Of a stretch of 64,000 bases of DNA, positions 46,263 to 54,840 are shown one piece after another. Source of the DNA: Brevibacillus borstelensis (GTDB lineage: Bacteria > Bacillota > Bacilli > Brevibacillales > Brevibacillaceae); NCBI RefSeq assembly GCF_003710865.1, contig NZ_RHHO01000031.1, forward strand, positions 168,999-232,998. The letters are read 5' to 3'. The notes under the pieces were generated by a model that worked only from the letters and a program-made list of their open reading frames with translations, made no database searches and was not told the DNA's origin. Position numbers and translations under genes: made by a program. Numbering within the stretch: position 1 is the stretch's first letter; every line of letters starts with the position of its first letter.

Positions 46263-46450
46263 TGGTACCTGAGAGTTGCCTCGCTTGATGCGAGCCGTTC
46301 CTTTGGCATCGCTTGCAAGTTTCCCCTTTGGTGGCTCCCGAAGAAGCTCTCTCCAGAGATGCGTCCAGTAGAGGTACTTTTGCCTGAGAGATTCACCATA
46401 CCCGGCTTGCTCCTTCGGCGCTGCCTTACAAGCAGTCTCTCCCTGCTACT
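46262..46450 (-). promoter_or_regulatory. Tandem glycine riboswitch
   Basis: Two similar aptamers lie in tandem upstream of gcvT on the minus strand. The first has GGGAGAGACTGC, GCCGAAGGAGCAA and AATCTCTCAGGCAAAAG (about 46378-46447). The second has CTGGAGAGAGC, CACCAAAGGGGAAAC, GCCAAAGG and AACTCTCAGGTACCAAGG (about 46262-46360). These are the conserved blocks of glycine aptamers. In Bacillus the tandem form turns the gcv operon on with glycine, which agrees with the genes that follow. Confidence 0.95.
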
Positions 46451-46677
46451 TTCATTCGCGGTGGATACTGGGTGATACATAAATGTTCCAAATACATTCC
46501 ATACTAGTTGAATGAACTCCTTCTTTATCCTACCACGTGAGCGCATTCTTGAAAATATGCAAATTGCGAATTAACTTGGAAAATCACTAACAAATTTTTT
46601 GATCAAAAAGAATAACGTTCACCTTTGATTTACGATATAGCATTTTCATGACAAAACCCCAAAGCGGAGGTAGTCAT

Positions 46678-48381
46678 ATGCCGAACGTTCCCGTTTCCTT
46701 CGATGCCGATTGGATGGATTTGCTAAATGAACGAATGAAGCAGGACGGCCCCTGGGACAAATGGGAGCTGTTCCAGCTTACTTTGGAAGCCGAAGAGGCG
46801 ATGGCTATCCGCGAGTTTGACCAGCTTCAGTGCTTGCAATACCTGCCTACGCTCCAACCGTTTCCCCATCAGCTGCAGACGGCGGAGCGCGTTTTGAACG
46901 AAATGCGCGGCAGGGCCATTCTCGCTGACGAGGTGGGCCTGGGCAAAACAATCGAAGCCGGGCTGATCATGAAAGAGTACATGATCCGCGGGCTGGCGAA
47001 AAAAATACTTATCCTCGTGCCGGCATCGCTCGTAATCCAGTGGACGAAAGAATTGAATCAAAAATTCGGCATACCCGCTGTCGCCCAAAAGAAGGAGTAT
47101 ATGTGGCGGCAATACGACGTCGTGGTAGCCTCGATCGATACAGCCAAACGCGATCCCCACCGCCGTCACGTCCTGGACATCGATTACGACATGCTGATCA
47201 TTGACGAAGCCCATAAGCTGAAAAACAAAAAAACGCGCAACTACCAGTTCGTCAAGGAGATTCGCAAAAAATACTGCCTGCTGCTGACCGCTACTCCGAT
47301 CCAGAACGAGATGGATGAGCTCTACAATCTGATCAACCTCTTAAAGCCCGGCCATCTCGGACACACGTCCAGCTTCTCCACAACCTATGTGGAAGGCAAG
47401 CGGCAGGCAAAAAACAATGAGCAGCTCAAGACCGAACTGGACAAAGTGATGATCCGGAACAGACGCAGCGACGGAGGCGTGCATTTCACCAGCAGACGCG
47501 TCCAGTCCATTCCGATCGAGCTTTCCCCCGAGGAAGCCGCGTTGTATCAGGGCGTGACGCGCTTCGTCAAAGAACAGTATCACACCGGATCGGGCGGCTA
47601 TAACTCGCTTGCGTTGATCACGCTGCAGCGCGAGGTTTGCTCCAGCCGGGAAGCCGCCTTTCTCACGCTCTACAACATGCATCAACGGGCAGCAGAAGAC
47701 TCCCCTGTCCGCGCGGAAATCATGGAGCTCGTCGAGATGATCAAGAAAATCGAGTCACATTCCAAAGCTGCCAAGGCAGTCGAGCTCATTCAGCAAATCA
47801 ACGACAAGGTCATCATCTTTACCGAGTACCGGGCCACGCAAAACTACTTGCAAAAATACTTGCACGATCACGGCATCACCTCTGTTCCGTTTCGCGGAGG
47901 ATTCAAACGGAGCAAAAAGGACTGGATGACCGAGCTGTTTCAAAATCGCGCACAGGTATTGATCGCCACGGAAGCCGGCGGCGAGGGGATCAACCTGCAG
48001 TTCTGCAATCAGGTCATCAATTATGACATGCCCTGGAATCCGATGCGGGTCGAGCAGCGGATCGGCCGGGTCCATCGCTTGGGCCAGCAGCGGGACGTAC
48101 ACATCTACAATTTGTCTACAGTAGGCACCATCGAAGAGCATATCCTCCAGCTCCTCTATGAAAAAATCGACCTGTTTGAAATGGTGATCGGCGAGCTCGA
48201 TGACATCGTCGAACGGCTGAACCTCAAGCAATCCCTGGAGGAAAATCTGATCAGCATCATCATGGACTCTTCGTCGGAGAAAGAGATGGCTCTCAAGCTG
48301 GACAACATGGGCCAAGCCATCCGTGCCATGCGGTTGGCCAGGAAAACCAAGGAGCCGCTGCCGGAAACAGCCGAACAGTAA
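46678..48381 (+). CDS. SNF2-family DNA/RNA helicase (YqhH)
   Basis: A 567-residue SF2 translocase. GRAILADEVGLGKTIEAGLI is motif I, LIIDEAHKLKN is the DEAH box, LLLTATPIQN motif III, and EAGGEGINLQFCN with RVEQRIGRVHRLGQ motifs V and VI. There is no obvious extra DNA-binding domain. The start is ATG 46678 after GGAGG; an ATG at 46648 is in frame but lacks a site. Divergent from the gcv operon and followed by yqhG, as in Bacillus. Role unknown in detail. Confidence 0.92.
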   Translation: MPNVPVSFDADWMDLLNERMKQDGPWDKWELFQLTLEAEEAMAIREFDQLQCLQYLPTLQPFPHQLQTAERVLNEMRGRAILADEVGLGKTIEAGLIMKEYMIRGLAKKILILVPASLVIQWTKELNQKFGIPAVAQKKEYMWRQYDVVVASIDTAKRDPHRRHVLDIDYDMLIIDEAHKLKNKKTRNYQFVKEIRKKYCLLLTATPIQNEMDELYNLINLLKPGHLGHTSSFSTTYVEGKRQAKNNEQLKTELDKVMIRNRRSDGGVHFTSRRVQSIPIELSPEEAALYQGVTRFVKEQYHTGSGGYNSLALITLQREVCSSREAAFLTLYNMHQRAAEDSPVRAEIMELVEMIKKIESHSKAAKAVELIQQINDKVIIFTEYRATQNYLQKYLHDHGITSVPFRGGFKRSKKDWMTELFQNRAQVLIATEAGGEGINLQFCNQVINYDMPWNPMRVEQRIGRVHRLGQQRDVHIYNLSTVGTIEEHILQLLYEKIDLFEMVIGELDDIVERLNLKQSLEENLISIIMDSSSEKEMALKLDNMGQAIRAMRLARKTKEPLPETAEQ

Positions 48382-48420
48382 GCTCATCTTGCAACCTGCA
48401 GTCTCGGGAGGGATAGAACG

Positions 48421-49596
48421 ATGAACCAGCAGCGAGTCCGCAAGTATGTGGAGCAGTACTTGTCCGCCTTTTCTTCACACATCATGGAGACACATCCAGA
48501 TTTTCTGACTGTCAAACTGCCGGTCGAGGTAGACAAGGATATCGGAAACCGCCCTTTCTACTGGAGCTGGGTCGAAAAGATGAACCTGCCCTACCAGCCG
48601 CTGGTGCTGACTTTTTGCTTCGATCCAGACCGCATGCCGGACGACAGGCGGGCGGAGCATTTGCATTTGGGCGCAGCTCGTCTGCAGCAGATTTTTCAGT
48701 CGACGCGCAAACACGGCAGCTTTGTCTGCATGTACGAAACGCTGCCGCAAACCCGCGCTCAAGCCTCTTCCCGCCAATCGGTGCCGCTGGTCCCCTGGCT
48801 TGGGGTGAATTGGAAGGTCTCATTTATTTGCGACAAAAAGCGTGATCTCATCCTGCATTTCGGGGTGAATTTACACCAGCCGCACATCGTACGGGACTTT
48901 TATCCGTTCCTGCTGCAGCGTCAACTTGCCCCCTCCATCCCGGATTATCACTATACGCTTGACCGCCGCATTACGATCAGCCAGGCGTTTGCGATGATGG
49001 AAGCAGAGATCCGCCGCATTCTGGCTCAGGAAGACCAGACATGGGCGGCAGCAGCGAAACAGCGACTGGAAGAAGAGCTGCAAATCCTGGAGGCGTATTA
49101 CCGGGAGCTGGAGGAGAGGCAACGCCGAACGGCTGATGATGGGAATGAGGCTGCCAACGAAGCTGATAAGGGCGGGGACGAGCTGCAAGACGGGCACTCC
49201 GGGAAATCAACAGGTTCAGCAAGCAGCGCAGCAGACAATGTTGAGAGTGCTGCAGCCGAGCCAAATGGCTCCCTGAACCTTCTCCTGGAACAGGAAACCG
49301 AACGCCAAACGACTGCGATTCAAGCGGTCAGCCCGTCATTGGAGGAGCATCGCTCGGCAGGCGGAAGAATTCTCGACTTTTTGCGGGCCAACAGCTTTCA
49401 AGAGACGCCCCGCGAGAAGATCGACCAGACCGAATGGGTGGCCAGTACACCCGAGGAGGAAAAGCGGCGTCGCATGGAAGAGATGCGCTGGCAATACGAG
49501 CCGAGAATATCGGTTCAGTTCATCAATGGCGGCCTTTTTTATCTGCAATCCGCTCCGCCCTCAGCCCCTCCGCACGGCAACGGGCGAAAAATGTAA
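48421..49596 (+). CDS. yqhG: YqhG family protein with a low-complexity insert
   Basis: A 391-residue protein. The N-terminal part (RVRKYVEQYLSAFSSHIMETHPDF) and DKDIGNRPFYWSWVEKMNL match YqhG, partner gene of the SNF2 helicase yqhH. Residues about 200-320 hold a hydrophilic Glu/Asp/Ser/Ala-rich stretch, after which a coherent end (MEEMRWQYEPRISVQFINGG) resumes. I remember Bacillus YqhG as clearly shorter, so the insert looks lineage-specific. The start is ATG 48421 after GGGAGGG. Function unknown. Confidence 0.8.
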   Translation: MNQQRVRKYVEQYLSAFSSHIMETHPDFLTVKLPVEVDKDIGNRPFYWSWVEKMNLPYQPLVLTFCFDPDRMPDDRRAEHLHLGAARLQQIFQSTRKHGSFVCMYETLPQTRAQASSRQSVPLVPWLGVNWKVSFICDKKRDLILHFGVNLHQPHIVRDFYPFLLQRQLAPSIPDYHYTLDRRITISQAFAMMEAEIRRILAQEDQTWAAAAKQRLEEELQILEAYYRELEERQRRTADDGNEAANEADKGGDELQDGHSGKSTGSASSAADNVESAAAEPNGSLNLLLEQETERQTTAIQAVSPSLEEHRSAGGRILDFLRANSFQETPREKIDQTEWVASTPEEEKRRRMEEMRWQYEPRISVQFINGGLFYLQSAPPSAPPHGNGRKM

Positions 49597-49708
49597 AAGG
49601 ACAGCGAGAAAATACGAACGGCAAGAGACAATAACCAACAAATCTTTTCGCCCATTCTGGTTACAATAGGTACCATAGAAAGCCTTTCCACAAAGGTGGT
49701 GCTTGACT

Positions 49709-50569
49709 GTGACTGGAAAAACCTCCGTTTCCCGCTCTCTGTGCGCATTGCTTGTCGCACTGGCCCTTTGCTTGCCCGGACAGACAACCGTCTTGGCGGA
49801 AGAAGGGCAATGGGATCAACGTTTTCAAACACAAATCGGAGAATGGAAAAATAGCATAGTCGGACAAGATCCCCAGTTTGCCGACTGGAGGAATGCCCGC
49901 ATCGACGTCCAAACGCTCGGTGCCAATCAACATCAGTGGCTGGTCAGCTTGACGCAAGGCAGCAAGCAGGTGGGGTACATGGTCGTGGGAGAAGTTCCTT
50001 CGACGGAAGGCAATCCAACGTTCGTCCTGCTCGAGTACGGGCTAGGCGAGTACATTTTATTCGACGATACATTTGCCCCGCGTGAAGTTGCCGCCGAGCC
50101 GGTGTACGACGGCTTTGCCTCGCACTGGCTGGTCTCGCTGCCAAAAGAAAAGCAAGTTGTCGATGCCAAGACGGGTGAGCGGTATCTAAGCACGACTCGT
50201 ACTGAGGAATCCGTCATTCAAAGCTTGCAGGAGCAGGATTTGGCTGCTCCTGGACAGAAACTCGTGGCTACCCGTGTCATTCACGCTGAAGCAGTGAATC
50301 CGTTTGACAATATCAGCTGGTTTACTCCCCTTGTCTATGCTCCCACTCCCGGCAAGACCGTAACATGGGAAGATTTGTGGCAAAAGAACGCGAAGGACAT
50401 TACGTTGGCAGTCAGCTTGTACCACTCCGAGGTGCTCTCCCCTTTCTCTGTCGGGTCTTTGCATGTGTGGAATGGGCAAAAACCGTACATCGGCGTCTGG
50501 GACGAGGGATTGCGTTTTCTCCCATACGCCTATGCGAGCAAGGTGGGAAAATTTCATATTCAAAAGTAA
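49709..50569 (+). CDS. Predicted secreted protein, no family recognised
   Basis: About 286 residues from GTG 49709, seven bases after AAAGGTGGTG (a TTG two codons upstream is possible). A clear signal peptide, SLCALLVALALCLPGQTTVLAEE, ends near residue 33. The mature part is Trp- and Tyr-rich with repeated short strands (VGYMVVGEVPSTEGNPTFVL). It contains no catalytic motif I can name. Ends at a hairpin terminator. Confidence 0.6.
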   Translation: MTGKTSVSRSLCALLVALALCLPGQTTVLAEEGQWDQRFQTQIGEWKNSIVGQDPQFADWRNARIDVQTLGANQHQWLVSLTQGSKQVGYMVVGEVPSTEGNPTFVLLEYGLGEYILFDDTFAPREVAAEPVYDGFASHWLVSLPKEKQVVDAKTGERYLSTTRTEESVIQSLQEQDLAAPGQKLVATRVIHAEAVNPFDNISWFTPLVYAPTPGKTVTWEDLWQKNAKDITLAVSLYHSEVLSPFSVGSLHVWNGQKPYIGVWDEGLRFLPYAYASKVGKFHIQK

Positions 50570-50582
50570 ATGTCTGCAAACG

Positions 50583-50619
50583 AAAAAGCTCTCTGTCGAA
50601 TCATTCGCAGAGAGCTTTC
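50583..50619 (+). terminator. Terminator after the secreted protein gene
   Basis: AAAGCTCTCTG and AGAGAGCTTT pair around a loop containing the inner stem GAAT/ATTC. T-rich sequence follows. Confidence 0.75.
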
Positions 50620-50672
50620 AACATTTTTCCCGAGGAGGCCTGTTTGGAAAAATCGCAGACCCGCCCCGATCA

Positions 50673-50927
50673 TCAGTGATGTTCGGTAGGAGACAATCTG
50701 ACGTGTACCGCATGAAATACTTCCTGCGGGGTCATGCCCGACGCATTGATCACAGGGGCGCCAGTAATCGTCTTGCTCTGGTCATTCAGCACATTGACAT
50801 CCTGACCTGTAATGACGACGGCATCCACTGTATTTTGCCAGTTACCCAGTTCGACGACCTGATACCCATTGTCACGAAGCATCTTGGAAATTTGGGTAAG
50901 GGAACCTTCCACAGCAACTCTCGCCAT
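50673..50927 (-). CDS. YkuS/UPF0180-like small protein
   Basis: An 84-residue protein starting MARVAVEGSLTQISKML at ATG 50927, ten bases after GGAGG. DNGYQVVELGNW and AVVITGQDVNVL fit the UPF0180 pattern, in which a short alpha/beta domain carries a conserved GxD turn. Function unknown. Cytoplasmic; no membrane segment. 22 bases downstream of yqzE. Confidence 0.75.
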   Translation of the reverse strand: MARVAVEGSLTQISKMLRDNGYQVVELGNWQNTVDAVVITGQDVNVLNDQSKTITGAPVINASGMTPQEVFHAVHVRLSPTEHH

Positions 50928-50949
50928 TTTGCTACCTCCGTTTGGATGG

Positions 50950-51111
50950 TTACTTGCGCCACAGAAGCTTGATGGACATCGGAATCGCCCCAAACCAGCG
51001 GGCAGACCAAGACTCGCGCGGAGCCTTTTTCATCTTCCGCTCCGTTTTCGGCGTTTCCACGTACTGGACAAACAGGCGGGTCAAAAATTTCAGGTATTCT
51101 TGAAACGACAT
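50950..51111 (-). CDS. yqzE: YqzE family small protein
   Basis: A 53-residue basic protein (MSFQEYLKFLTRLFVQYVET then PKTERKMKKAPRESWSAR) with a hydrophobic end WFGAIPMSIKLLW. It matches YqzE, which neighbours the shikimate kinase and competence genes in Bacillus. The start is ATG 51111, eight bases after AAGGAGG; the longer upstream frame overlaps aroK. No known function. Confidence 0.75.
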   Translation of the reverse strand: MSFQEYLKFLTRLFVQYVETPKTERKMKKAPRESWSARWFGAIPMSIKLLWRK

Positions 51112-51172
51112 CGCACGTGCCTCCTTCGTACGCGCGGATCGCCCCGTACTAACAGAAGAGCGCTTCCTTTCC

Positions 51173-51697
51173 CTAGTCTTTCCCGATGAGACCCTTTTCA
51201 ACCATCGCCAGGCGGATTTCAGCTACAATCTCAGCTACCTCTTTTCCAGTCGTATCGATCTGAACCGGTGCGAATGTGTATGAGTCCTTGCGCTGCTCAA
51301 GCAATGCTTTTACCCGCTGTGCTACTCCCCCGGCCAAAAGCGGTCGGTTTTGATCCCGCTCCAGTCTCCGCACCAGCTCTTCTTCTGTCGCGGACAGGGC
51401 GACGACCAGCCCTCCCTCGAGCATTCGCTGCACATTTTCCGCCCGCAGAACGGCCCCTCCTCCGGTCGTCAGCACCAAACCATGCTGCTTCAGGAGATCG
51501 GCGAGCACAGCCGCCTCCATGTCGCGAAAAAATGCCTCTCCCTTTTGTTCAAAGAGCTGCGGAATCGTACAACCCGCGCGCTCTACAATCGCCTCGTCCA
51601 GATCCCGATGAATCATGCCCAGCTCCTCCGACAGAGCGGCTCCTACAGTCGTCTTGCCCGTCCCCATAAAACCGACAAGAATCAGATTGTTTCGCAT
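51173..51697 (-). CDS. aroK: Shikimate kinase
   Basis: A 174-residue P-loop kinase phosphorylating shikimate. GFMGTGKTTVGAALS is the Walker A motif, HRDLDEAIVERAG the shikimate Asp, FRDMEAAVL and TTGGGAVLRAEN the substrate blocks, and LERDQNRPLLAG the lid. It uses GGAGGG before the ATG. Acts downstream of AroQ in the same pathway. Confidence 0.95.
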   Translation of the reverse strand: MRNNLILVGFMGTGKTTVGAALSEELGMIHRDLDEAIVERAGCTIPQLFEQKGEAFFRDMEAAVLADLLKQHGLVLTTGGGAVLRAENVQRMLEGGLVVALSATEEELVRRLERDQNRPLLAGGVAQRVKALLEQRKDSYTFAPVQIDTTGKEVAEIVAEIRLAMVEKGLIGKD

Positions 51698-51700
51698 GGC

Positions 51701-53566
51701 CTACCTCCCTCCACCTGTTTTTCCGGATGGAAACCGCAATTTTACCGTCCTGGACTTTTCGTCCAATTCGGCTTCGCTGCCCAGTACCTGATCAAAAAAG
51801 GCAAGCGGCGCCAATGTTCGTCCTTCGATTTCGATCATCCGTTTCCCGAACTCCACTTTTCTTCCGTCCAGCTCGGCGTATGTACTTTTTTCCTTGATCC
51901 AGATGGTTCGTCCGTACCCCTTTACTTCAATCGCTGCCTTTTCCTCCGACCAGTTGACTTTGTAACCGAGCTCTTCGGCAACATCGCGGAGCGGCAAGTA
52001 CGCAGTTTGGTCCGTTATGCGCGAAGGGACCTGCGGGTAGAAGCTCACGCCATTTACGACCGTGGTCACATAAGGAACCAAGGTTACGGGCGCAAACGGC
52101 TCGTTGTTGTGCTTTTCAATATTGGGAACGAAATAGCGGGCTTCCCCTTGCAGAACCTGTCCCAAAGCCTGATCCAGATGCTCAGGACCGATCACGCTGC
52201 CGTGATAGGAGCGCTGTACCCGCTGCAAGAAGCGTTTGTACGCGTCATCCCCCACTTGCTGACGAAGGTTTTCATACAGGAGCGCTCCTCTGGAATACCA
52301 GGTCCAATGAAATTCGTCCTGAGTCGTAAATTGATGAAGCTCTTTCCCCAGCTTGCCGTATGGAAAGCGCTGAGAGAGCCTCTCGACGTCTTTTCTGTAA
52401 TCAGCAAGCAAGGATTCCGCTTGCGAATCGCCGTACCGCGCCTGCTGATAGTGGACAACACTGCGTTCGACGAGTCCTTCGTCAAGCCAGCCGTAGCGGG
52501 CCTCCAATGTTGCTACACTGTTGTACCACCAGAGATGGGCAATCTCATGGGGCAGCCAGTGCTCGATCAAGCTGTTTCTTTGCAGGTCCCTTTTAAAGAT
52601 TGCCATGTTGGCGTATTCCATGGCGTAGGTCGTTCCCGTACTCGTCTCGGCGATCGAGACGCGCTGGTACGGCAGCGGACCGTACCATTCCGTATAGGTC
52701 GGAATGACCGTTTCCGCGATATTCTTGATCCGAGCGATGTTGCGTTTGTCGATCGAGGCAATATCGACGGTGAGATTCGGCGCAAACGTGACTGTCTCGA
52801 TCTGGTACAGCGGGCTGCCTACCAAGGCAAAGTTAAGCAGCTTTTTCCCGTTGTAATGCACTTCCTGCCTGTTTCCTTCCAGCGGCTTGGATTCGCCGAT
52901 CCCGACCGTGCTTACCCACTTGTAGCCTTGCGGAGATATGAATGAAATGTCGTAATCGCCGTAATGATAGACAAACGGATCTCCGAAGTCGATACGCTGC
53001 GGAGGCTCGTACCACTGCCCGCTTTGATTCTGAGCACCCAGCATCGGATACCAGGTGGTCAGCGTCCAAATGTCGTCCTTTACCCCAAATCTTGTACCGC
53101 GGCGCGGAACAGAGTTTTCAAACTGGATGGTGAGCGTGCCTCTCTTCTCCTGCCCCAGCGGATTTGCGAATTGGACAACCGCCTGGCGCCTGTTAAATGG
53201 CAAGGACTTGTCCTTGTATCGAATCGAGGTTATCGACATCGGGCTCCACTTATAATCGTAGATGAATAATCGGAGATCCTTCGTTCCCGGGTTGTCAAAA
53301 TCAAGAGTAACGGTCCCCTTGATTTTCGCTTCCGATGTATGAAGCTCGGCTCGTATCCGGTAATGAGGCTTCAAATCCTTCACGAGTGACGGAATCGGAG
53401 GATCATAGGAAAACGGGTCTACACCGGTCTCCGGCCTTACCTCCGGTTTTTCCAGAGCGGAGATCCAGGTGGCAATCGTCTGCCAATTGAGAACCACTGC
53501 TGCCGAGGCAAACGGGATCAATATGGCTAAACAAATCAACAAGCTTGTTTTATGCAAAGGTTTCAT
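51701..53566 (-). CDS. Membrane-anchored M1 metallopeptidase with C-terminal copper-amine-oxidase-like domain
   Basis: About 621 residues. An N-terminal hydrophobic segment (SLLICLAILIPFASAAVVL) serves as anchor or signal. A beta-rich M1 N domain (60-260) precedes the zinc motif HEIAH in LPHEIAHLWW, and the Glu ligand lies 18 residues on in WLDEGL, the M1 HExxH-x18-E pattern. The C-terminal 120 residues (VVNGVSFYPQVPSRI, LPLRDVAEELGYKVNW, LAPLAFFDQVLG) match the copper amine oxidase N-terminal-like repeat common on Paenibacillaceae exported proteins. The GAMEN motif is not obvious. Downstream of no close partner; aroK follows 4 bases on. Confidence 0.85.
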   Translation of the reverse strand: MKPLHKTSLLICLAILIPFASAAVVLNWQTIATWISALEKPEVRPETGVDPFSYDPPIPSLVKDLKPHYRIRAELHTSEAKIKGTVTLDFDNPGTKDLRLFIYDYKWSPMSITSIRYKDKSLPFNRRQAVVQFANPLGQEKRGTLTIQFENSVPRRGTRFGVKDDIWTLTTWYPMLGAQNQSGQWYEPPQRIDFGDPFVYHYGDYDISFISPQGYKWVSTVGIGESKPLEGNRQEVHYNGKKLLNFALVGSPLYQIETVTFAPNLTVDIASIDKRNIARIKNIAETVIPTYTEWYGPLPYQRVSIAETSTGTTYAMEYANMAIFKRDLQRNSLIEHWLPHEIAHLWWYNSVATLEARYGWLDEGLVERSVVHYQQARYGDSQAESLLADYRKDVERLSQRFPYGKLGKELHQFTTQDEFHWTWYSRGALLYENLRQQVGDDAYKRFLQRVQRSYHGSVIGPEHLDQALGQVLQGEARYFVPNIEKHNNEPFAPVTLVPYVTTVVNGVSFYPQVPSRITDQTAYLPLRDVAEELGYKVNWSEEKAAIEVKGYGRTIWIKEKSTYAELDGRKVEFGKRMIEIEGRTLAPLAFFDQVLGSEAELDEKSRTVKLRFPSGKTGGGR

Positions 53567-53701
53567 GCCAGCCCCCAACTTTTGAGCGACAAGCGTCTAT
53601 TTTTATCCTGCTATTGTATCAAATAACAATTCAACTGAGTAGAAATTTGCAGAACTGTGCAGAAATCGTAGACAATCGATTCCAGCTAGCGCGCCCGCTT
53701 C

Positions 53702-54670
53702 TCACCAAGTCTCGTACATAATCTTTCCGGTGGAAGCCAGATCATAGCCTCCAATCGCAGCCAATTCATTTTGAAATTCTTCGGAGAGCAGGGTTTCACG
53801 CACCTGTCGAATCAGCGCTTTGTTTTCATCTGTCTTTAGCATGACCAGATCATATCGTTCCTGAATGACAGGCAAAAAATCGACCCCGACGAGCTGCCCG
53901 GCTTTTTCAATGCCAACGCCAATGTCCGCTTCTCCCCTTGCGACAGCCCCGGCTACAGCAAGATGATTCCCTTCCTCCCGTTCATACCCTGCTACCTCAT
54001 GACCGGCGATGCCGTGGAGACGGAATTGTTCTTCGATCAAGGTCCGAATCCCCGAGCCCTTCTCCCGATTGACCATGCGAACCCCGGCTCGGCGGAAATC
54101 CTCCCAGACAGACAGCTTTTTCGGGTTGCCTGGCTGGACGTAAAAACCGGCCCAGCGCGAAAGCAAATTGATAACGAGGTACCTGTGACCGATCAGCATT
54201 CTCCGTACATACGGGATGTTGTATTCTCCCGTGTCTCCATCGAACAGGTGGGTGCTGACGATGTCCGCCTCTCCTCTGTACATGGCCCACAAGCTGTTGA
54301 TGCTTCCCACGTAGGAGCGGAGCGGCCTAATGCTGTCTCCATTCCTTTCCAAATGATTGGCCAGCATGTCCAGACTGACGTCCTGCCCGCTGATAATGAC
54401 AGAACGTGTCGCCTGCCCGTGCTGAGTCGGAACGTGGGAGGTCGTGCCTGCCGGAGTGCTTGCCGACTGGTGCGGGTATGGATGTACACTCCGGTATTCC
54501 CCTTTGGCCCGTTGCTTGTAGGCTTCCAGATCAGACGCGTCCACGCGCATTTGTCTGCCTACCCGGTAGGCCGGAAGCTCTCCTTTTTTGATCAAATCAT
54601 AGACGGTCAATTTGGATATCCGCAGCAGCTTGGCTATTTCTTCTGTCGTATATGAATTATCGTGAGTCAT
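53702..54670 (-). CDS. Excisionase-type HTH regulator fused to a molybdate-binding-like domain (YvgK-like)
   Basis: A 322-residue protein. The N terminus (1-50) is an excisionase/MerR-type helix-turn-helix, TTEEIAKLLRISKLTVYDLI, with YRVGRQMRVDASDLEAY. After a Pro/Thr/Ser-rich linker (55-90) a periplasmic-binding-like domain runs to the end (LDMLANHLERN, GEADIVSTHLFDGDTGEYN, GSGIRTLIEEQ, GEADIGVGIEKAG). It is divergent from modABC and resembles Bacillus YvgK, so it probably senses molybdate and controls the transporter. GGGAGG precedes the ATG. Confidence 0.85.
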   Translation of the reverse strand: MTHDNSYTTEEIAKLLRISKLTVYDLIKKGELPAYRVGRQMRVDASDLEAYKQRAKGEYRSVHPYPHQSASTPAGTTSHVPTQHGQATRSVIISGQDVSLDMLANHLERNGDSIRPLRSYVGSINSLWAMYRGEADIVSTHLFDGDTGEYNIPYVRRMLIGHRYLVINLLSRWAGFYVQPGNPKKLSVWEDFRRAGVRMVNREKGSGIRTLIEEQFRLHGIAGHEVAGYEREEGNHLAVAGAVARGEADIGVGIEKAGQLVGVDFLPVIQERYDLVMLKTDENKALIRQVRETLLSEEFQNELAAIGGYDLASTGKIMYETW

Positions 54671-54757
54671 GCTTGCCTCCCGTATTTCATCGCTCGAACT
54701 CCCTCTTATTCCTATCGTCGTTCTTTCTATTTTCCTTTAACTTTTTGAAATTCGCAA

Positions 54758-54785
54758 TTGATTATCCAGTTCAATTCCATATAAT
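54758..54785 (+). promoter_or_regulatory. Sigma-A promoter of modABC
   Basis: TTGATT (54758-54763) and a perfect TATAAT (54780-54785), 16 bases apart, lie 56 bases before the modA start. Confidence 0.7.
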
Positions 54786-54786
54786 C

Positions 54787-54826
54787 TAGTTATAACTAGT
54801 TATATTTAATTATAACCAAATATGAA
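54787..54826 (+). repeat. Four 10-bp direct repeats (candidate mod operator)
   Basis: TAGTTATAAC, TAGTTATATT and TAATTATAAC are adjacent without gaps, followed by a degenerate CAAATATGAA. The unit repeats every helical turn and starts just after the modA -10 box. TATAACTAGTTATA inside it is also a perfect palindrome. The regulator gene next door makes this its likely operator. Confidence 0.7.
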
Positions 54827-54840
54827 TTGGAGGTTCTTTT

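Noticed and set aside
46172..46546. N-terminal extension of gcvT to 46546
   Set aside because: This stretch is the glycine riboswitch and its terminator; AGGAGG and the family start support 46171.
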